Positions 9,015-17,766 of a DNA stretch of 64,000 nt are shown in pieces. The notes under the pieces were generated by a model. That model did not search any database. It had not been told where the DNA came from and worked only from the letters and a program-made list of their open reading frames with translations. Within the stretch, counting starts at the first letter, position 1. Each line of letters begins with the position of its first letter. The DNA is from Planococcus salinarum. Its GTDB lineage: Bacteria; Bacillota; Bacilli; Bacillales_A; Planococcaceae. A program made the translations under genes and the position numbers. The stretch covers positions 31,704-95,703 of the forward strand of contig NZ_VIFV01000013.1 in NCBI RefSeq assembly GCF_007004625.1. Direction: 5' to 3'.

Positions 9015-9794
9015 TTATGTCCCTCCCATTAATCTGACCAATTGCGCCATGCTCATCATGATTTTTTCAAATAAAAATTGCAGAAGATAGAAGAAGATGG
9101 GCATCGTCAGCAATAGCAGGACAAAGCCGACAAAGATCTTTACAGGAAAACCGACAGCAAAGATGTTCAATTGGGGCACTGTTTTTGCCAATATCCCCAA
9201 AGCTACATCCACAAGAAAAAGTGCGCCGACAATCGGCAAAGCAATTTGCAAAGCAATGGTAAACATTTGGACGAATAATGCCGATATAAAAGAAGAAAGA
9301 TCTCCTGCTTCAAAAGCGAACGAGGTCGTTTCCACCGGGAACAGCCTCAAACTGTGCATGACACCGTCTAGCAGCATGTGATGACCGTTCACCGTCAGCA
9401 TAAACAGCAGCGCCATCATGTATTTAAAATGGCCGATGATCGGCACCTGCGCCCCGGTTTGCGGATCAATGACATTGGCGATTGCAAAACCCATCTGAAA
9501 ATCGATGAACGCTCCTGCAACCTGCACCGCATACAACAGCAGCGCGGCTGTAAACCCAAGCGCCAGACCAACGCCAATTTCTTTAATGACCATCAGCGAA
9601 TAAAAAGCATCCAGCACAATCGGCTCCTCAGCCGGCATTGTGGAAACAGCTGTCAAAGCGATGAAAAATCCGAGACCGATTTTAAATTGGGTCGGCATGC
9701 CTTTCATCGAAAAAATCGGAGCGATTAAAAAGAAACTTGTAAAACGAATGAGTACTAATAAAAAATAGGGCAACACTTCTAAAATAGAATTCAT
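9015..9794 (-). CDS. fliR: Flagellar export channel protein FliR
   Basis: A 259-residue integral membrane protein with about six hydrophobic segments and the conserved AFIDFQMGFAIANVIDPQ region. FliR joins FliP and FliQ in the helical export channel inside the MS ring. The order fliP-fliQ-fliR-flhB matches other Bacillales. It starts 9 bases after the fliQ stop. Confidence 0.95.
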   Translation of the reverse strand: MNSILEVLPYFLLVLIRFTSFFLIAPIFSMKGMPTQFKIGLGFFIALTAVSTMPAEEPIVLDAFYSLMVIKEIGVGLALGFTAALLLYAVQVAGAFIDFQMGFAIANVIDPQTGAQVPIIGHFKYMMALLFMLTVNGHHMLLDGVMHSLRLFPVETTSFAFEAGDLSSFISALFVQMFTIALQIALPIVGALFLVDVALGILAKTVPQLNIFAVGFPVKIFVGFVLLLLTMPIFFYLLQFLFEKIMMSMAQLVRLMGGT

Positions 9795-9803
9795 TACAGG
9801 CTC

Positions 9804-10073
9804 CTATCCGATTATTCGCGGTAGGCTTTGGAACAGGTTACGCGTGTAATCCAGCAGCGTCGTCAGCATCCAGGGTCCGAAAACGACCAATGAAATGAAA
9901 ACAGCGAGTATTTTCGGGATGAACGCCAAAGTCTGTTCCTGGATCTGCGTCATCGCCTGGAACACACTGACCAGCAGGCCGACAGCCAGCGCGATCAGCA
10001 GCATCGGGGCTGCAATGATAATGATTGTATAAATCGATTGTTCGGCCAGCTTGATTACCATATCTGGAGTCAT
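9804..10073 (-). CDS. fliQ: Flagellar export channel protein FliQ
   Basis: An 89-residue protein with two membrane helices joined by the conserved ALAVGLLVSVFQAMTQIQEQ stretch. Four FliQ subunits pack around the FliP-FliR core of the export channel. The ATG at 10073 has GGAAGG upstream. Unlike the usual tight fliP-fliQ spacing, a complete interspersed repeat (copy C) of about 350 bases separates it from fliP. Confidence 0.95.
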   Translation of the reverse strand: MTPDMVIKLAEQSIYTIIIIAAPMLLIALAVGLLVSVFQAMTQIQEQTLAFIPKILAVFISLVVFGPWMLTTLLDYTRNLFQSLPRIIG

Positions 10074-10097
10074 TGAGTTCTTCCTTCCTTAACGATA

Positions 10098-10445
10098 TAA
10101 GTTGAATCAAAGAGTAATTTTATATTCCGCTTCGGCGCTTTGGACAGGGCAAAGATTATGCTCCTGCGCACTGCTCGTCGCAAAGGAGGTGCCATCTTCG
10201 TATGGCACACCTTGGCTCCCGCAATAAGCCGAGAAGACCACTCGTCTTATTGCTTCGTCCAGTCCGGAGGCGCGCCGGCGCTCAGAGAACTCACTAGAGA
10301 TATGGAGCAAAACAACGAAGACGCCTTGGGGAGTAAGCGAAGTGCTGAAATCCACTCGGACGAAGTGCAACGAGACCGAGTTAGTTCAGCGCGAGCCCCC
10401 GGCAAGCGAGTTGTTTTGCGGAATATCGGTTACTAGTTCAACTTA
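10098..10445. repeat. Interspersed hairpin repeat, copy C
   Basis: The best delimited copy: a 9-bp terminal inverted repeat, TAAGTTGAA at 10098-10106 and TTCAACTTA at 10437-10445. The left module (about 10130-10285) has GCAATAAG/CTTATTGC. The right hairpin (10299-10427) has inner stems GCTGAA...TTCAGC and CTCGGAC, where other copies have GCTGAG...CTCAGC and CTCGGGC. It lies between fliQ and fliP inside one operon. Confidence 0.9.
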
Positions 10446-10450
10446 CCGAT

Positions 10451-11140
10451 CTAAAAACTAAGCAGCAGCGATTCGATGATGAGGTACCAGCCGTCTACAA
10501 GTACGAATAACAGTATTTTGAATGGCAATGAAATCATTACCGGCGGTAACATCATCATCCCCATCGCCATCAAAGTACTGGCCACGACCATATCGATGAT
10601 CAGAAACGGGATGAAAATGACAAAGCCTATCTGGAACGCCGTCTTCAACTCACTGATGGCAAATGCCGGAATCAGTGACGTCAGCGGAATTTCCGCGATG
10701 CTTTCCGGTTTTTCCAGTTCCGCATATTTATAGAACAGCGCCAGATCTTTTTCACGTGTGTGTTTCGCCATAAATTCTTTCATCGGCAAGGCCGCTGAAT
10801 CCATGGCTTCTTCCTGGCCGATTTCACCATCCAGATATGGCTGAAGCGCCGTTTCATTTATTTCCAGAAAGATTGGAGACATAATGAAGAAGGTAAGAAA
10901 TAATGCGAGTCCCACCAGCACCTGGTTCGGCGGCATGGATTGTGTACCAAGACCCGTTCGGACGAATGACAGTACAATAATGATGCGGGTAAAGCTGGTC
11001 ATCAGAATCAGGATACCCGGGGCGATCGACAGAATCGTCAGCAGGAATAATAATTGCAACGTGGTCGACACGTCTTCCGGGTTTTCGTTGCCGAAATCAA
11101 TGCCTGGAATATTGACGAGCAGGAGAAGGGAATCCATCAT
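10451..11140 (-). CDS. fliP: Flagellar export channel protein FliP
   Basis: A 229-residue membrane protein with the family signatures IVLSFVRTGLGTQSMPPNQV and LIPAFAISELKTAFQIGF. FliP pentamers form the core of the export channel. An N-terminal hydrophobic region precedes the first conserved helix. The start overlaps the 3' end of fliO by four bases. Confidence 0.96.
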   Translation of the reverse strand: MMDSLLLLVNIPGIDFGNENPEDVSTTLQLLFLLTILSIAPGILILMTSFTRIIIVLSFVRTGLGTQSMPPNQVLVGLALFLTFFIMSPIFLEINETALQPYLDGEIGQEEAMDSAALPMKEFMAKHTREKDLALFYKYAELEKPESIAEIPLTSLIPAFAISELKTAFQIGFVIFIPFLIIDMVVASTLMAMGMMMLPPVMISLPFKILLFVLVDGWYLIIESLLLSF

Positions 11141-11805
11141 AACGAACGCCCTTCTTTATCCTGTGATTGTTGTTTCTCCAGATCCGTTTTCAATTGGTCC
11201 TGTTTGTTTCGCTGCTTATCGAGGCTCTGCTTGAATAATTGCTCAAACCCTTTCGCATGGGAAGGGTTTTTTTCCAAGTGGCCGCCGACCTTTTCTTTTA
11301 TGAAACTGGTTACCGTCTTCGGCAGCAATGGCGAAGCTTGGGTCTCCACGTCTTTTTCAATTCCATGGATTTCATCGTCTTCGGTGAATTCTTTGATCAA
11401 GGTCACTTGATCGCCGACACCGATCAGATAAATCTGTCCGCCCACTTTCACAAGTTGAAGGGATTTATTGTTCCCTAAGGCTGTTCCGCCCATCAGCTTT
11501 ACTGCCTGGTTGGGCTGGAGATTTTTTTGCTTCATCGAAAGGAATTTGATCAGGCCGTATATCATGAAGACGATTAATAAGGTATAGAAGATCAATTGGC
11601 CGATCACGACGATAAAGCTTTTTTCTTCCGGTGCCGCAGCTTCCACTTCGACCGGCTGTTCCTGTTGCTCGACTGCCGGCTGTTCGCCGTCATAGCCGTC
11701 AATGACTTTCGGGTCGGCGGCTTGTGCTCCGGATGGCGCCCATACTGCTGACAGCGCCAGCAACAGGATCATCACAATACTGTATAAAGACATTTTTTGG
11801 ACCAA
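11137..11805 (-). CDS. fliO: Flagellar biosynthetic protein FliO (FliZ of Bacillus)
   Basis: A 222-residue protein with a cleavable signal-like N terminus ending ...SGAQAA, an acidic Gln/Glu-rich periplasmic segment, one membrane span (LIFYTLLIVFMIYGLIKF) and a cytoplasmic domain with GGTALGNNKSLQLVKVGGQIYL. FliO assists assembly of the FliP ring. Bacillus genomes often call this gene fliZ. cheY, which precedes it in B. subtilis, is absent. The ATG at 11793 (MSLYS) is an alternative start. Confidence 0.85.
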   Translation of the reverse strand: MVQKMSLYSIVMILLLALSAVWAPSGAQAADPKVIDGYDGEQPAVEQQEQPVEVEAAAPEEKSFIVVIGQLIFYTLLIVFMIYGLIKFLSMKQKNLQPNQAVKLMGGTALGNNKSLQLVKVGGQIYLIGVGDQVTLIKEFTEDDEIHGIEKDVETQASPLLPKTVTSFIKEKVGGHLEKNPSHAKGFEQLFKQSLDKQRNKQDQLKTDLEKQQSQDKEGRSL

Positions 11806-11831
11806 GCTTGTAGACTCCTTACATAAAGGTA

Positions 11832-12890
11832 TTAGCGAAGCTTCGAGATACGTTCTTCTGTTGACAGGATATCCGTAACGCGGACCCCGAAGTTTTCATC
11901 GATGACCACAACTTCACCCACAGCGATCAATTTGTCATTGACCAAAATGTCGACCGGTTCGCCCGCCAGTTTGTCGAGTTCGATGATCGATCCCTGGGAA
12001 ACACCCAGAATTTCTTTCACTGTCCGTTTGGTGCGCCCCAGCTCCACGGTTACCTGAAGCGGAATATCCATCAGCATACTTAAATTATTCGGTTCGGTAT
12101 TCGCTGCAGCCGAATCATCGAAACTTGAAAACTGCACCGGTTGGATGCTTGGTGATGCAGCCGGCTGTTCTTTTTTGCTGCGCTCATTGTTCGAATCAAA
12201 TTGCATGTCCTGTGTCTCCTCCAGCTCTTCCTCTTCACCTGAATCGGTCAAGATTCCCGCCATTTGTTTTGCCAGACGCACCGGAATGCACATATGGAAT
12301 TCCGCATGCTGTCCGTTTTGCGCCTTCAATTGAAACGCGGCTTCGACAAACCATTCTTCCTTTGTAAAATTCGCTGCCGGAAAATCTTCCCGCTGCTCCA
12401 CCATGTCCATACCGGACAGTGAATGGGAAATCTCCGATTCCAATAAAGCGGAGAATGTCCGGGAAACAGATGCGTACATCTGCTGCATAATGTCCTGCAG
12501 GATTTCAAATTGGCGTTCCGTATCTTCACTCGCGATTTCGGGATCCACCATTGCGGCCAATTCCTGCACTTGTTCTTTATTTATCGAAACAAATTGGATG
12601 CCGGAGATATCGCCGGTGTATTCGCCGAGCAGCACGAAGAATGGTGCCTGTGTTTTTGCCATCATTTCCGTTTCAGGCTTTACAGCTAATTTCGGCGCGC
12701 TCACGGTCACTTGCTCTGACAGCAATAAAGACAGGACAGCCGAAGAGCTGCCAAGAGCTACGCTGAATAATTCAGTCAATGCTTCGCTTTCGATTGTGGA
12801 AAGTGACGTATTTGCCATTTTCTTTACCTCCTTCTCACTCCGGTTCAATAAGCCGTTTATTTCATCTGAAGACAAATTACCAGTTACCAT
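11832..12890 (-). CDS. fliY: Flagellar motor switch phosphatase FliY (FliN-type)
   Basis: A 352-residue C-ring protein. Residues about 1-15 (SSDEINGLL) match the CheY-binding peptide type, the middle is a CheC/CheX-like phosphatase domain (LTELFSVALGSSSAVLSLLL), an acidic linker follows, and the C terminus is a FliN/SpoA domain (DIPLQVTVELGRTKRTVKEIL to GVRVTDIL). FliY removes phosphate from CheY-P at the switch, yet no cheY lies beside it here. The ATG at 12890 overlaps fliM by 14 bases; a longer frame to 12986 lies wholly inside fliM and is not used. Confidence 0.93.
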   Translation of the reverse strand: MVTGNLSSDEINGLLNRSEKEVKKMANTSLSTIESEALTELFSVALGSSSAVLSLLLSEQVTVSAPKLAVKPETEMMAKTQAPFFVLLGEYTGDISGIQFVSINKEQVQELAAMVDPEIASEDTERQFEILQDIMQQMYASVSRTFSALLESEISHSLSGMDMVEQREDFPAANFTKEEWFVEAAFQLKAQNGQHAEFHMCIPVRLAKQMAGILTDSGEEEELEETQDMQFDSNNERSKKEQPAASPSIQPVQFSSFDDSAAANTEPNNLSMLMDIPLQVTVELGRTKRTVKEILGVSQGSIIELDKLAGEPVDILVNDKLIAVGEVVVIDENFGVRVTDILSTEERISKLR

Positions 12891-13869
12891 CGCTGCGATC
12901 CTCCTGCGTTTGAACTTCCGTAATCTGTACCGCCAGACGGCCTTTGGAAACCCCGGCCTGAGCAAAAAATTTCTGCTTTTCATCAACGAGCACCGTCACC
13001 GGATCCGTATAGGATTCGTGCAGACGGATGACATCGCCATTTTTCAAGTTCAGGAAGTCTTCGATATCAATTGAAGATTGGCCTAAAACTGCTTTGACAC
13101 TCATTTTCGTGCTTTGGAGTTTTTTCTCCAACGCAACCACTTCGTGGCTTTCTTTCGTTTTCTTCTGATTTGCGAGCCAATGACGCGCTGACAGTTTCGG
13201 CAGCACTTTCTCCAACACCAGATGGGGCAGGCAAAGATTGATAACGCCTTCGACCTCACCGATTTTCGTTTGAAGCGATACCATGATGACCGTTTCATTC
13301 GGCGGAGACATCGTCAGGAATTGAGGATTCACTTCGATTTCCTTCAATGAAGGCGACAAACGGATGACCGAAGTCCAGGCTTCCTGGAAACAATCCAACG
13401 CCTTGATGAAAACCCGTTCAATGATGGACGTTTCGATTTCTGTCAGATCGCTTGTTTTATTCAATGCATTCCCCTGGCCGCCGAGCAGCCGGTCGAACAT
13501 GACATACGCAACATCCGGAGAGAATTCCATCACCATGCTGCCGGGCAGCGGGCTTGCTTCAAACACGCCCAGCAGGGAATTCTTTTCAATGTTCTGGATG
13601 AATTCTTCGTACGAATATTGCTCAACTCCCGTAACCGACAGCTGCACGTATGTGCGCAGCTGTGTGGAAAAATAAGATGTCAGCAAGCGGGCAAAGTTTT
13701 CATGGATCCGCGTCAATGTACGGATTTGGTCCTGTGAAAAGCGCAGCGCTTTTTTGAAATCGTAATTATTCACCGCGCGTTCTTTGCCGAACTTATAAGG
13801 GACTGGCGCTTCTTTTTTTATGGAAGAAAGAATGGCATCTATATTTTCGTTTGATAAATGTTCTACCAC
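12877..13869 (-). CDS. fliM: Flagellar motor switch protein FliM
   Basis: A 330-residue protein of the C ring. The N-terminal LSNENIDAILSSI (residues 5-17) is the peptide that binds CheY-P; the middle domain has the FliG-contacting GGQG motif at 130-133; and the C-terminal SpoA domain pairs with FliY. It is downstream of flbD with 13 bases between. fliL, which usually sits between flbD and fliM, is instead found after motB at 30135. Confidence 0.96.
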   Translation of the reverse strand: MVEHLSNENIDAILSSIKKEAPVPYKFGKERAVNNYDFKKALRFSQDQIRTLTRIHENFARLLTSYFSTQLRTYVQLSVTGVEQYSYEEFIQNIEKNSLLGVFEASPLPGSMVMEFSPDVAYVMFDRLLGGQGNALNKTSDLTEIETSIIERVFIKALDCFQEAWTSVIRLSPSLKEIEVNPQFLTMSPPNETVIMVSLQTKIGEVEGVINLCLPHLVLEKVLPKLSARHWLANQKKTKESHEVVALEKKLQSTKMSVKAVLGQSSIDIEDFLNLKNGDVIRLHESYTDPVTVLVDEKQKFFAQAGVSKGRLAVQITEVQTQEDRSDGNW

Positions 13870-13882
13870 GGATGTTTCCTCC

Positions 13883-14098
13883 TCATTCCATAGGGCCGGG
13901 CTTTTGGACAGTCGGCAAAATACTGATCTGCTGGTAATAGCCGGTCACCTTATCCATGACTTCCGTCACAGACTCCAGCACATGGATCTTTTTCCCCGAC
14001 ACCAGTGTCACCACTGTATCCGGTGTAGCTTCGACTCTTTCGATATAAACCGCATTCAAGGTAAACGGCGTTTGGTTTAATTTCGTCAATAGGATCAT
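13883..14098 (-). CDS. flbD: FlbD-type flagellar protein
   Basis: A 71-residue protein matching the small FlbD/YlzI family that lies between flgE and fliM in Firmicutes. Marks are the start MILLTKLN, the INxVYIERVEATPDTVVTL-type core and KIHVLESVTEVMDKV. Its exact role is unclear; it is associated with hook-basal body or motor assembly by gene neighbourhood only. It lies 53 bases after flgE. Confidence 0.85.
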   Translation of the reverse strand: MILLTKLNQTPFTLNAVYIERVEATPDTVVTLVSGKKIHVLESVTEVMDKVTGYYQQISILPTVQKPGPME

Positions 14099-14151
14099 TT
14101 ATAGGCGCCCATTGAGGGAAGTTCAACTTCCCTCAGGCCGGCCCTCCTTTA

Positions 14152-14958
14152 TTATCGTTTCAAGTTGACAACTTCCTGAAGAATTTCATCTGAAGTTGTG
14201 ATTGTACGGGAGTTTGCCTGGAATCCACGTTGTGCGATGATCATTTCCGTAAACTCTTCCGTTAGGTCAACGTTCGACATTTCGAGCATGCCGGAAGCTA
14301 CTGAAGTGTTTGCCGCTCCCACAGTACCTGTATTAATCGCTCCGCCTGCAGCAGCGGTCATTTCGTATAGAGAGCCGCCAAATTTACTGAGGCCTGTTGG
14401 GTTTGGCGGTGAAGAGATACCAATGGTTACGCCAGGATCAAGAATTTCCGCTTCCGTTCCGTCAGCAGATAATTTGCCCATAAGAACACCTTCGCGGTTG
14501 ATGCTGAATGAGTCGTAGGTAGCTGCATCAATTTGAATTGCAACACCCGTGCTATCAAGAACATTATAGCCCTGAGTATTAACCAGCCAGCCCTCTTCAT
14601 CAACAACAAAGTTGCCGGCTCTTGTTAAATACTGATTTCCAGCAACAAGGGGGGTATCTGAAGGTTCCTGCACTACAAAGAAGCCGTCGCCCATGATTGT
14701 GAGGTCTGTTCCCACCCCTGTATTCATTGCTGAACCTGGTGTATGAATTACATTAATAGCGCTTGTCGTCGAACCCAAACCGACTTGCATCGGATTTGTT
14801 CCACCACTGGACATATTCTGGCTCAATAGATCCTGGAAGTTGATCGTGCTTTTCTTGTAGCCGATTGTATTGACGTTGGCAATATTATTACCGATAACAT
14901 CCAGTTTCGTTTGGAAACCTTTCATACCTGACACACCCGCATACATTGAACGTAACAT
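14152..14958 (-). CDS. flgE: Flagellar hook protein FlgE (FlgG-like)
   Basis: A 268-residue rod/hook-family protein. The N-terminal signature LDVIGNNIANVNTIGYKKS and the C-terminal MSNVDLTEEFTEMIIAQRGFQAN form the D0 coiled coil. In Bacillus this position in the operon encodes the hook subunit, which automated annotation often labels FlgG. FlgD (next upstream) caps its assembly. No large insert domain is present, so the hook subunit is of the short Bacillus type. Confidence 0.93.
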   Translation of the reverse strand: MLRSMYAGVSGMKGFQTKLDVIGNNIANVNTIGYKKSTINFQDLLSQNMSSGGTNPMQVGLGSTTSAINVIHTPGSAMNTGVGTDLTIMGDGFFVVQEPSDTPLVAGNQYLTRAGNFVVDEEGWLVNTQGYNVLDSTGVAIQIDAATYDSFSINREGVLMGKLSADGTEAEILDPGVTIGISSPPNPTGLSKFGGSLYEMTAAAGGAINTGTVGAANTSVASGMLEMSNVDLTEEFTEMIIAQRGFQANSRTITTSDEILQEVVNLKR

Positions 14959-15000
14959 TTAAATTTCCCCTTTCGAGTACCGTCCGTAATCCTTTCGGAA

Positions 15001-15468
15001 TCAGACAATCTCCTCGTTGTTTTTAATTTCTGTATTCATTTCTATCCGGTTGATCGCTGTAAGCGGGATTTTCGTTCCGCTGTCGAGCAGTTCAATTGTC
15101 AGTTCGCCGTTTTTGCTAGATAAAGCCTTTACGATTCCCTCGCCTGATTCCATTTTTCCATCGACTTCATATGACCAGTCGACCGATGTGCCGATCAGAT
15201 TTGCGTGATCCGCCAGGGTTTGGTTGGTGGAGTTGCCAACGAATTGCGTCATCGTCTTGTTCAGATTTGTCAGCTGTTCCAAACTGGTGAACTGCGCCAT
15301 CTGGCCAATGAATTCCGTGTCTTTCAAAGGTTCCATCGGATCCTGGTGCTTCATCTGCGTAACGAGGATTTTCAGGAACGCATCCTGGCCAAGCGTATTC
15401 TGCGGATCGGCCGCTTTCGGCGCTGTCCCCGCCATCGTGTTGGCTGTTGATGTATTTGTAACGTTCAT
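15001..15468 (-). CDS. flgD: Flagellar hook assembly (capping) protein FlgD
   Basis: A 155-residue FlgD. The N-terminal region LGQDAFLKILVTQMKHQDPMEP and EFIGQMAQFTSLEQLTNLN is diagnostic. FlgD caps the growing hook. The true start is the ATG at 15468, with AGAGGTG five bases before it. The frame stays open a further 372 bases upstream, but that part lies in interspersed repeats D and D2 and is not coding. The repeats separate flgD from fliK by about 440 bases. Confidence 0.93.
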   Translation of the reverse strand: MNVTNTSTANTMAGTAPKAADPQNTLGQDAFLKILVTQMKHQDPMEPLKDTEFIGQMAQFTSLEQLTNLNKTMTQFVGNSTNQTLADHANLIGTSVDWSYEVDGKMESGEGIVKALSSKNGELTIELLDSGTKIPLTAINRIEMNTEIKNNEEIV

Positions 15469-15499
15469 CGGAACACCTCTTTTCTTGTCTATTAAAACC

Positions 15500-15630
15500 G
15501 ATATTACGCAAAACAGCTTCGCTTGCCTGGGGGCTCGCGCTGAGCTAACTCGGGCTCGTTGCACTTCGCCCGAGTGGATCTCAGCACTTCGCTTGGTCCC
15601 CTGGGCGTCTTCGCTGTTTTGCTCCATATC
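15500..15630. repeat. Interspersed hairpin repeat, copy D (right hairpin only)
   Basis: The right hairpin alone, in the opposite orientation to copies A, B, C, F and H: GATATTACGCAAAACAGC at 15500 to GCTGTTTTGCTCCATATC ending at 15630. The inner stem CTCGGGC/GCCCGAG is perfectly paired. It lies 31 bases upstream of the flgD start codon. Confidence 0.85.
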
Positions 15631-15647
15631 TCTATTAATTTTCTCTA

Positions 15648-15887
15648 GATGAATGAGCGGAAGTCGGCGACTCCTACGGGAATTAGAGCGTGTCCTGAGA
15701 CCCCGCAGGGAAGGTTTGACCGAACAACATTCGGTCGAACCTTTGCGACGAAGCGTGTAACGCTGCAGGAGCATCGGTTTTCGAAGCGAACGAGGAGGCT
15801 CAGGCCGCTCCCCGCGGAAAGCGTCCGGCTGTCTCTGCATCGCTTCGCTAGCTTCGAGACATGAAAAAGAGCTGAAGCGATTTCATC
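15648..15887. repeat. GATGAA/TTCATC repeat (second family) with inserted hairpin
   Basis: Bounded by GATGAA at 15648 and TTCATC at 15882-15887. It shares GAGCGGAAG, GGCGACTCC, GTCCTGAGACCCCGCA, GAGGAGGCTCAGGCC and GCGGAAAGCGTCCG with the copy at 23069-23192. Inserted in its middle (15711-15771) is a variable-arm hairpin (AAGGTTTGACCGAA/TTCGGTCGAACCTT) with the TGCGACGAAGC...GCAGGAGC tail. It lies between flgD and fliK. Confidence 0.8.
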
Positions 15888-15910
15888 GGTTCGGATATGG
15901 CTAACTATTG

Positions 15911-17299
15911 TTAAACTGTATAATCCACTTTCATCATTCCGGAGTCGAGGTGGCTGCGCTCGACTGCTGCTTTTTCTTCTATCTGCTGGTAGCCGTTGTT
16001 GTCACGTCCGGCGGATTTTTGTTGCTGCTGTTGCTGTTGGGCAAAGCGCTGTTCGGACTGTGCGTTCTGCTGGCCGAGCGATTGCTGGGAATTGTTTTGA
16101 ACGACTTCGATTTTCTCGACTGTCAACCCTTGCTGGATCAATGTATTGCGCAGCTGATTCAGCTGCAGATCGATTGCATCTTTTGCCGCCATGCTGCTCG
16201 TGAAGATTTGTGCGGCGATCTTTCCGTTCGTTTCCGTCAGGCGAATATCCAGATGGCCCAGATGGTCCGGCGAGATATTCACTTTGATCTGCGTGCTTTC
16301 ACCATTCGTGGTCATGCGCAGCGAATTTTTGAAAACCTCACCCAGTTCTTCGGTTAAGTTATTCATCCGGACCACCGGAGTCGGCATCGCCGGCGCTTCG
16401 GGTCTTGCCTGCAGCGGTTGTGTTGTCTGAGCCGCTGCCTGTTTTGCTGAATCTGCGGAAGCCGTTGGTTGCGTCAGGCTCTGTTTGTTCTCATCCTGCT
16501 GTGAAGTTTCCTGTTGCTGTCCTCCGTCGCTTCGAGCCGCAGTGACAACAGCTGCAGAGGGCTGCGCTTTTACTGCTTCCGGTTCATCGGCGTTTGCGGT
16601 TTTGGTTTCTCCGGCGACTTTCATCTGTTTCTCTGTCTCAGCTGCAGAAACCACTCCAAGCTTCGCTGCCTGTTCAGGTTGGCCAGTTGCTGCCACCGAT
16701 TTCTTTTCTGCACCTGCCAGTGATTCAGTGAATTCCATAATCTTGTTGGTGATTTTTTCAATGTTTTCAGCATTAATAATTGTTGCTTTTCCCTCGACCC
16801 CCACAAAAGGCGAAGCGTTATCGAATTTCTTGTTACCAGTCGCTGACATGCTTGGCAAAATGTCGCCCAATTTCTGGATCAGCTCGACCAGTTTAGCTTG
16901 AACTTCCTTGGAGACTGGCTGTTTTTCAGCATCCGGCAAAATCGGCGTGAATTTTCTGCGTTCACCCATATCCACCAGAATCGCTCCTTCTTTTCTTTCG
17001 GGCTGAAAATTGATCAATTGCATCAATTCATACATGATTTTCTGCTGTGCTTCGGTAAGTTCTTCGACAGGCTGCTCCTGCAGCTTTGCCACCATGTCTT
17101 CAATTTTTTTCAACAGCACTTTCGGCAATGACGCTTCCTGACCTTCTCCATGCTGAGCACCATCGGCCAGCGACTGGAGAAGCGTTGAAAAAGCTTTTGC
17201 CCCTTCTGCAGATGGTGCTTCCGTTTTGGCGGATGCCGCTTCAGCAGAAGGCTTGGCAGTCATTGTGGATATTGGGCCTACAGTATTAATCGCATTCAC
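15911..17299 (-). CDS. fliK: Flagellar hook-length control protein FliK
   Basis: A 462-residue FliK. The long N-terminal and central parts are low-complexity and rich in Ala, Glu and Gln, as expected of the secreted molecular ruler. The conserved C-terminal domain (about residues 340-430) has STQIKVNISPDHLGHLDIRL and NQLRNTLIQQGLTVEKIEV; it contacts FlhB to switch export to filament proteins. A Q-rich stretch (QRFAQQQQQQQKS) follows. It overlaps the end of fliJ by four bases. Confidence 0.92.
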   Translation of the reverse strand: MNAINTVGPISTMTAKPSAEAASAKTEAPSAEGAKAFSTLLQSLADGAQHGEGQEASLPKVLLKKIEDMVAKLQEQPVEELTEAQQKIMYELMQLINFQPERKEGAILVDMGERRKFTPILPDAEKQPVSKEVQAKLVELIQKLGDILPSMSATGNKKFDNASPFVGVEGKATIINAENIEKITNKIMEFTESLAGAEKKSVAATGQPEQAAKLGVVSAAETEKQMKVAGETKTANADEPEAVKAQPSAAVVTAARSDGGQQQETSQQDENKQSLTQPTASADSAKQAAAQTTQPLQARPEAPAMPTPVVRMNNLTEELGEVFKNSLRMTTNGESTQIKVNISPDHLGHLDIRLTETNGKIAAQIFTSSMAAKDAIDLQLNQLRNTLIQQGLTVEKIEVVQNNSQQSLGQQNAQSEQRFAQQQQQQQKSAGRDNNGYQQIEEKAAVERSHLDSGMMKVDYTV

Positions 17300-17763
17300 C
17301 CTCTTTCAGCGGTACTGGCTTGTTTTACTCGGTAAAATCTGGCGCTCGCCAATTCATCGAAGAAATTTTGTTCCTCTACTTTCTTTTCTTCCTGGAATCT
17401 GGCGAGCTCCTGCTCTTTCAGGTTGCCCCAGGTCTTTTCTTCCTGCGCTTTCTGCTGGAGCTGGTTCTGGGTTCTTGTAACGTTGCCCTGAAGAAATTCC
17501 AGCTCGCGGTTCGTTACGCTGGATTGTTCCTGCAATTGGCTTATGTAGATTTCAAGCATGCGCAGTTCGGAGATATTGATGCCGCCCTGCTGTTTCTTTC
17601 GCTTCATCTGTTCTGCTTCCACCAGCTTGTCCGTAATCGCCCGGCTCTTCTGATGGCCCGCCTGCTCTTTTTTTATCGCGTCAGCCATCTGTACCTGGGC
17701 AAAGCCTTTTTCATTCTCTTTCAGTTCAAGGATTTTTTGAAAACGAAAATTGAATTGAGTCAA
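17296..17763 (-). CDS. fliJ: Flagellar export protein FliJ
   Basis: A 155-residue, almost fully coiled-coil protein starting MTQFNFRFQKILELKENEK, the usual FliJ N terminus. FliJ is the central stalk of the FliH-FliI export ATPase and carries unloaded chaperones back to the gate. It starts three bases after the fliI stop. Confidence 0.9.
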   Translation of the reverse strand: MTQFNFRFQKILELKENEKGFAQVQMADAIKKEQAGHQKSRAITDKLVEAEQMKRKKQQGGINISELRMLEIYISQLQEQSSVTNRELEFLQGNVTRTQNQLQQKAQEEKTWGNLKEQELARFQEEKKVEEQNFFDELASARFYRVKQASTAERG

Positions 17764-17766
17764 TTC

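Noticed and set aside
10140..10436. Recurrent peptide MEQN-S/N-ED-ALGSKRSAEIHS read from several repeat copies
   Set aside because: The frame is not kept across copies (F and A shift or diverge), there is no ribosome site, and substitutions preserve base pairing rather than codons. It is a product of the repeat, not a protein family.
15469..15840. Long N-terminal extension of flgD
   Set aside because: The extension lies in repeat elements D and D2; the ATG at 15468 has a good ribosome site and matches the family start.
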